Shown here: in pieces, positions 19,789-21,763 of the stretch
How the letters are laid out: every line of letters starts with the position of its first letter
How positions within the stretch are numbered: the stretch's first letter is position 1
From: Rhizophagus sp. LPA8_4_AMF
Taxonomy: Eukaryota; Glomeromycota; Glomeromycetes; Glomerales; Glomeraceae
Assembly (NCBI GenBank): GCA_021464525.1
Contig: JADRCO010001175.1
Coordinates: 1 to 21,763 of the forward strand
Reading direction: 5' to 3'
DNA: 21,763 bases
Translations under genes and position numbers: made by a program
Notes under the pieces: generated by a model
Database searches by the model: none
Told to the model about the DNA's origin: nothing
The model's input: the letters and a program-made list of their open reading frames with translations, nothing else

Positions 19789-19870
19789 ACCAATTGATCC
19801 AGTTAAGAGGTGCGTCAATATATATTAAATTATTAAGTCTAACCAATTGTTCCGGGTAGAGGGTGCGTCA
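19789..19870. repeat. two direct copies of a ~29-bp CCAATTG...TGCGTCA block
   Basis: The copies start at 19789 and 19842, 53 bp apart. Each has ACCAATTG followed 22 bp later by TGCGTCA. The inverse of TGCGTCA is TGACGCA, a bZIP half-site-like word. They lie just past the 3' end of the small minus-strand gene. Confidence 0.6.
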
Positions 19871-19904
19871 TATTCCACTTTATGTAAGCATAAATTAAGT
19901 AAAT

Positions 19905-20146
19905 TTAAATATCAGAGAGATATTTTTGCAGCTTAGTTCCAATTTCTTCTTGTAATCTTTCATATTCTTTAATCACCTTTTCATCTGCTTTAACAGAAAT
20001 CGGATCAAAGTACGTGATATCCAGATTTTGCCTTGATGTTGCTCTGCTCATGGTATGGGCCCCATCCTAAATACTGCATCTACATATTCTGCGTCAGAAC
20101 TGAATTTAGTTTCTATCAAACAAATAGTGCTTATGGTAGTTGACAT
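19905..20146 (-). pseudogene. small gene of about 80 codons split by one frame change
   Basis: The minus strand has ATG at 20146, reading MSTTISTICLIETKFSSDAE and then YVDAVFRMGPIP, with TGA at 20050-20048. A second frame reads DGAHTMSRATSRQNLDITYF and continues with KADEKVIKEYERLQEEIGTK to TAA at 19907-19905. The second frame has an ATG at 20051 giving 48 residues, overlapping the first stop as ATGA. The two halves look like one protein in which the codon AGG at about 20072 has lost one base next to a G run. The C-terminal half is charged and predicted helical or coiled. No family is recognised. It may be a single-base pseudogene, an assembly error, or two overlapping small ORFs. Confidence 0.5.
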
Positions 20147-20304
20147 TTTTTTATTAAAATAATTCTTTTGTAAAAGTTTTTGCTTTTATTTTTATTTGAA
20201 AATAAATTGTTAACAGAAATTTTTACTTTAAAAGTTTATTTATAATATAACAAATCAAAAATTTATTATTTTAATTTTTAGACTAGTCAATTATCTTATT
20301 TTAG

Positions 20305-20812
20305 CATGACTTTTTTTTTCATCATTTTAAAACTTCTACTAAGTTAAAATGTGATAAAAATTTCTTTTTTAGGAACAATCATATTTTCAATGGAAATTTT
20401 ATTGTTTTTTCCTTTCAAAATGAAGAATTATCTATCACAATTATTTTAAACAAAAAAAGAACTTTAAATTTTTTGATGGAAAACAAATCAATTTTGATTT
20501 ACGAAAGAGAAAAAATTTCAGAACAAAAATGGAAAGTGATTTTCATTTTCATTTTGAAATTTTTTTTCAAAAAACTTCTTCTTTATTACGAAAGAGAAAA
20601 AAATTAGTTTTTTCATCCAAATTAGGAATTATGATTAGATTTCAAAAACTAATCTATAATAATACTAAAATTACGCTCAATTTTTCAATTCAAGATATGA
20701 TTATCAAAAATTTATTGCATTTCAGGATATGAAACTAACTGTAGAGTTAGAAAGAAACTTTAAAAAATTTGTTCCAAGTTCCAACTGTAGAAAGATAAAC
20801 ATAAAAAAGTAA
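20305..20812 (+). pseudogene. degenerate AT-rich coding locus, unrecognised
   Basis: A plus-strand frame is open for exactly 100 codons (20305-20604), following a TCTTATTTTAG acceptor-like site. It contains FIVFSFQNEELSITIILNKK and LMENKSILIYEREKISEQKW. A second frame (20529-20732) overlaps it and reads KLIYNNTKITLNFSIQDMII; one added A in the A run before 20529 would join the two. A TTGCATTTCAG acceptor-like site then precedes MKLTVELERNFKKFVPSSNC to the stop at 20810-20812. It is Phe, Lys and Ile-rich, so T and A runs inflate its openness. No initiator ATG is near the beginning. Confidence 0.3.
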
Positions 20813-21418
20813 TCTTTTTTTTTTACAAACATGTTGTGACTATTATGACTTTGATTAATCTGCACAATTCTGATTTTATTCGATATTGATTCATTAAATA
20901 TCTTTTTGAATCGCTGGTTTTGAATTATTAATTATAGTAGTATATACACATACAAGATCACGTGAACAATTTTTACTTTTTAACTTCTTATACGACATAA
21001 TAAAATCACCGTTTTTAACATTAGTTATCATTATACTATCAAATTTATGGCAAATGCGATTAAAGTTTACATCATTTTATAATGAATAATAAACTTTATT
21101 ACGTTCGGGAATCGGGATGGATTTGTAATAAGATATTTTTAGAAATGATCGGCAGTCAATAGTCTAAAGTTATACAAATTTATAATTCTATTTTACAAAA
21201 ACTTCCTTTACAACTTTAAAACTAAATACAGACAAGAAAAATATCATGCTGTTATATTCAATAAGATATGAACAACTTAATTTTATTACTAGTTTGCATA
21301 AATAATAAATTTCCAATTAACATTTAAATTTAAGTGTTAAAAATTCAGCATTACAAAATAAAAAGCAATTTCTTGCGTTATAATAAATAAATTTGATTAT
21401 TTTTATTATTACAAATAA
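20813..21418. other. AT-rich intergenic region, no gene seen
   Basis: Noncoding-looking A/T-rich sequence. No ORF with protein-like composition, repeat array or RNA gene was noticed. Confidence 0.5.
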
Positions 21419-21606
21419 TTAATTAGTAACATCTACAAATAAGTACGTAATAAAGATCATACAATTTTTATAATATATGTCATCCCCTCGATAAAAGAAT
21501 TGTAATTCTGTCCACGCACGGATCTGATCAATCATCTGTTGATGAAGATATAAATGAAAAGGTTATATATTCTTTGATCCGTTCGGATGCTTTTTTCTAC
21601 AGATAA
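21419..21606. other. possible coding remnant, strand unresolved
   Basis: GC rises from about 21490. On the plus strand a 50-codon frame (21454-21603) contains THGSDQSSVDEDINEKVIYS. On the minus strand an ATG at 21535, directly behind an ATCTTCATCAACAG acceptor-like site, opens a 38-codon frame MIDQIRAWTELQFFYRGDDI ending at 21419. Both look plausible and I cannot choose. From 21607 to the window end nothing else is supported, apart from a short AACGGAAACCGTT inverted repeat at 21719-21731. Confidence 0.25.
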
Positions 21607-21763
21607 GAAAACGTGATACAATTAGTAATTATTGTCTCTCCAAGAGTATTATCTTTTAACTCCGTAATTAATCAATGACAATTTTGCTCTACGTATCGAA
21701 CACGTAATATACTAGGAAAACGGAAACCGTTAAAGTCCGTCGCGCTCATTTACTTGGTATCTT

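Larger units (their letters stand above)
18652..19904. other. AT-rich intergenic region with repeats, no gene seen
   Basis: It holds a triple AAATTTG word near 18773-18796, nested inverted repeats at 19525-19612 and two related direct repeats at 19789-19870. No frame with protein-like composition stands out. Confidence 0.5.

Noticed and set aside
1..21763. tRNA, rRNA, CRISPR array and bacterial-type promoter or terminator signals
   Set aside because: Looked for by eye on both strands. No cloverleaf with a GTTC-type T arm, no rRNA-like GC blocks and no spaced repeat array was found.

Overview
The window looks like a stretch of a very AT-rich early-diverging fungal nuclear genome, most likely an arbuscular mycorrhizal fungus of the Rhizophagus type. 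The reasons are short spliceosomal introns (about 58-90 nt, GTAAGT-like donors, T-rich tracts before TAG or CAG), long A/T-only intergenic DNA, fungal-type receptor and bZIP proteins, and many decayed coding pieces. No rRNA, tRNA, CRISPR or bacterial-type operon was seen. The species name is inference.

Layout. (1) 127-1380, minus: a four-exon gene for a 339-residue seven-helix receptor-like protein. (2) 1.6-6.2 kb: AT-rich DNA with short coding-like remnants (best at 1868-2460 and 4962-5108), a roughly 78-bp inverted repeat and a perfect 21-bp palindrome. (3) 6295-7248, plus: a two-exon bZIP transcription factor with a TTACGTAA bZIP-type site about 380 bp upstream. (4) 8.1-9.96 kb: two degenerate coding loci, one on each strand, reading in pieces interrupted by stops and frame changes. 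(5) 10296-11095, plus: a two-exon 237-residue orphan protein with a basic N-terminus, an acidic middle and two tandem 54-residue repeats. (6) 12.9-15.5 kb: two relic genes on the minus strand, separated by a TA-flanked 171-bp element with CAGT terminal inverted repeats (a pogo/Tigger-like MITE) that ends two bases from the second relic. (7) 18035-18651, plus: a three-exon gene for a 157-residue orphan protein. (8) 19905-20146, minus: a short gene split by one frame change, then a degenerate locus at 20305-20812 on the other strand.

The intact genes (receptor, bZIP, two orphans) show no evident joint pathway. Each has its own strand, spacing and introns, so they are best read as independent transcription units. 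The rest resembles gene-poor, repeat-eroded sequence where duplicated genes or mobile-element genes have decayed. In DNA this AT-rich, open frames of 40-60 codons arise often by chance on either strand. Relics are therefore given low to moderate confidence unless they have raised GC, splice borders or unusually long near-open frames.
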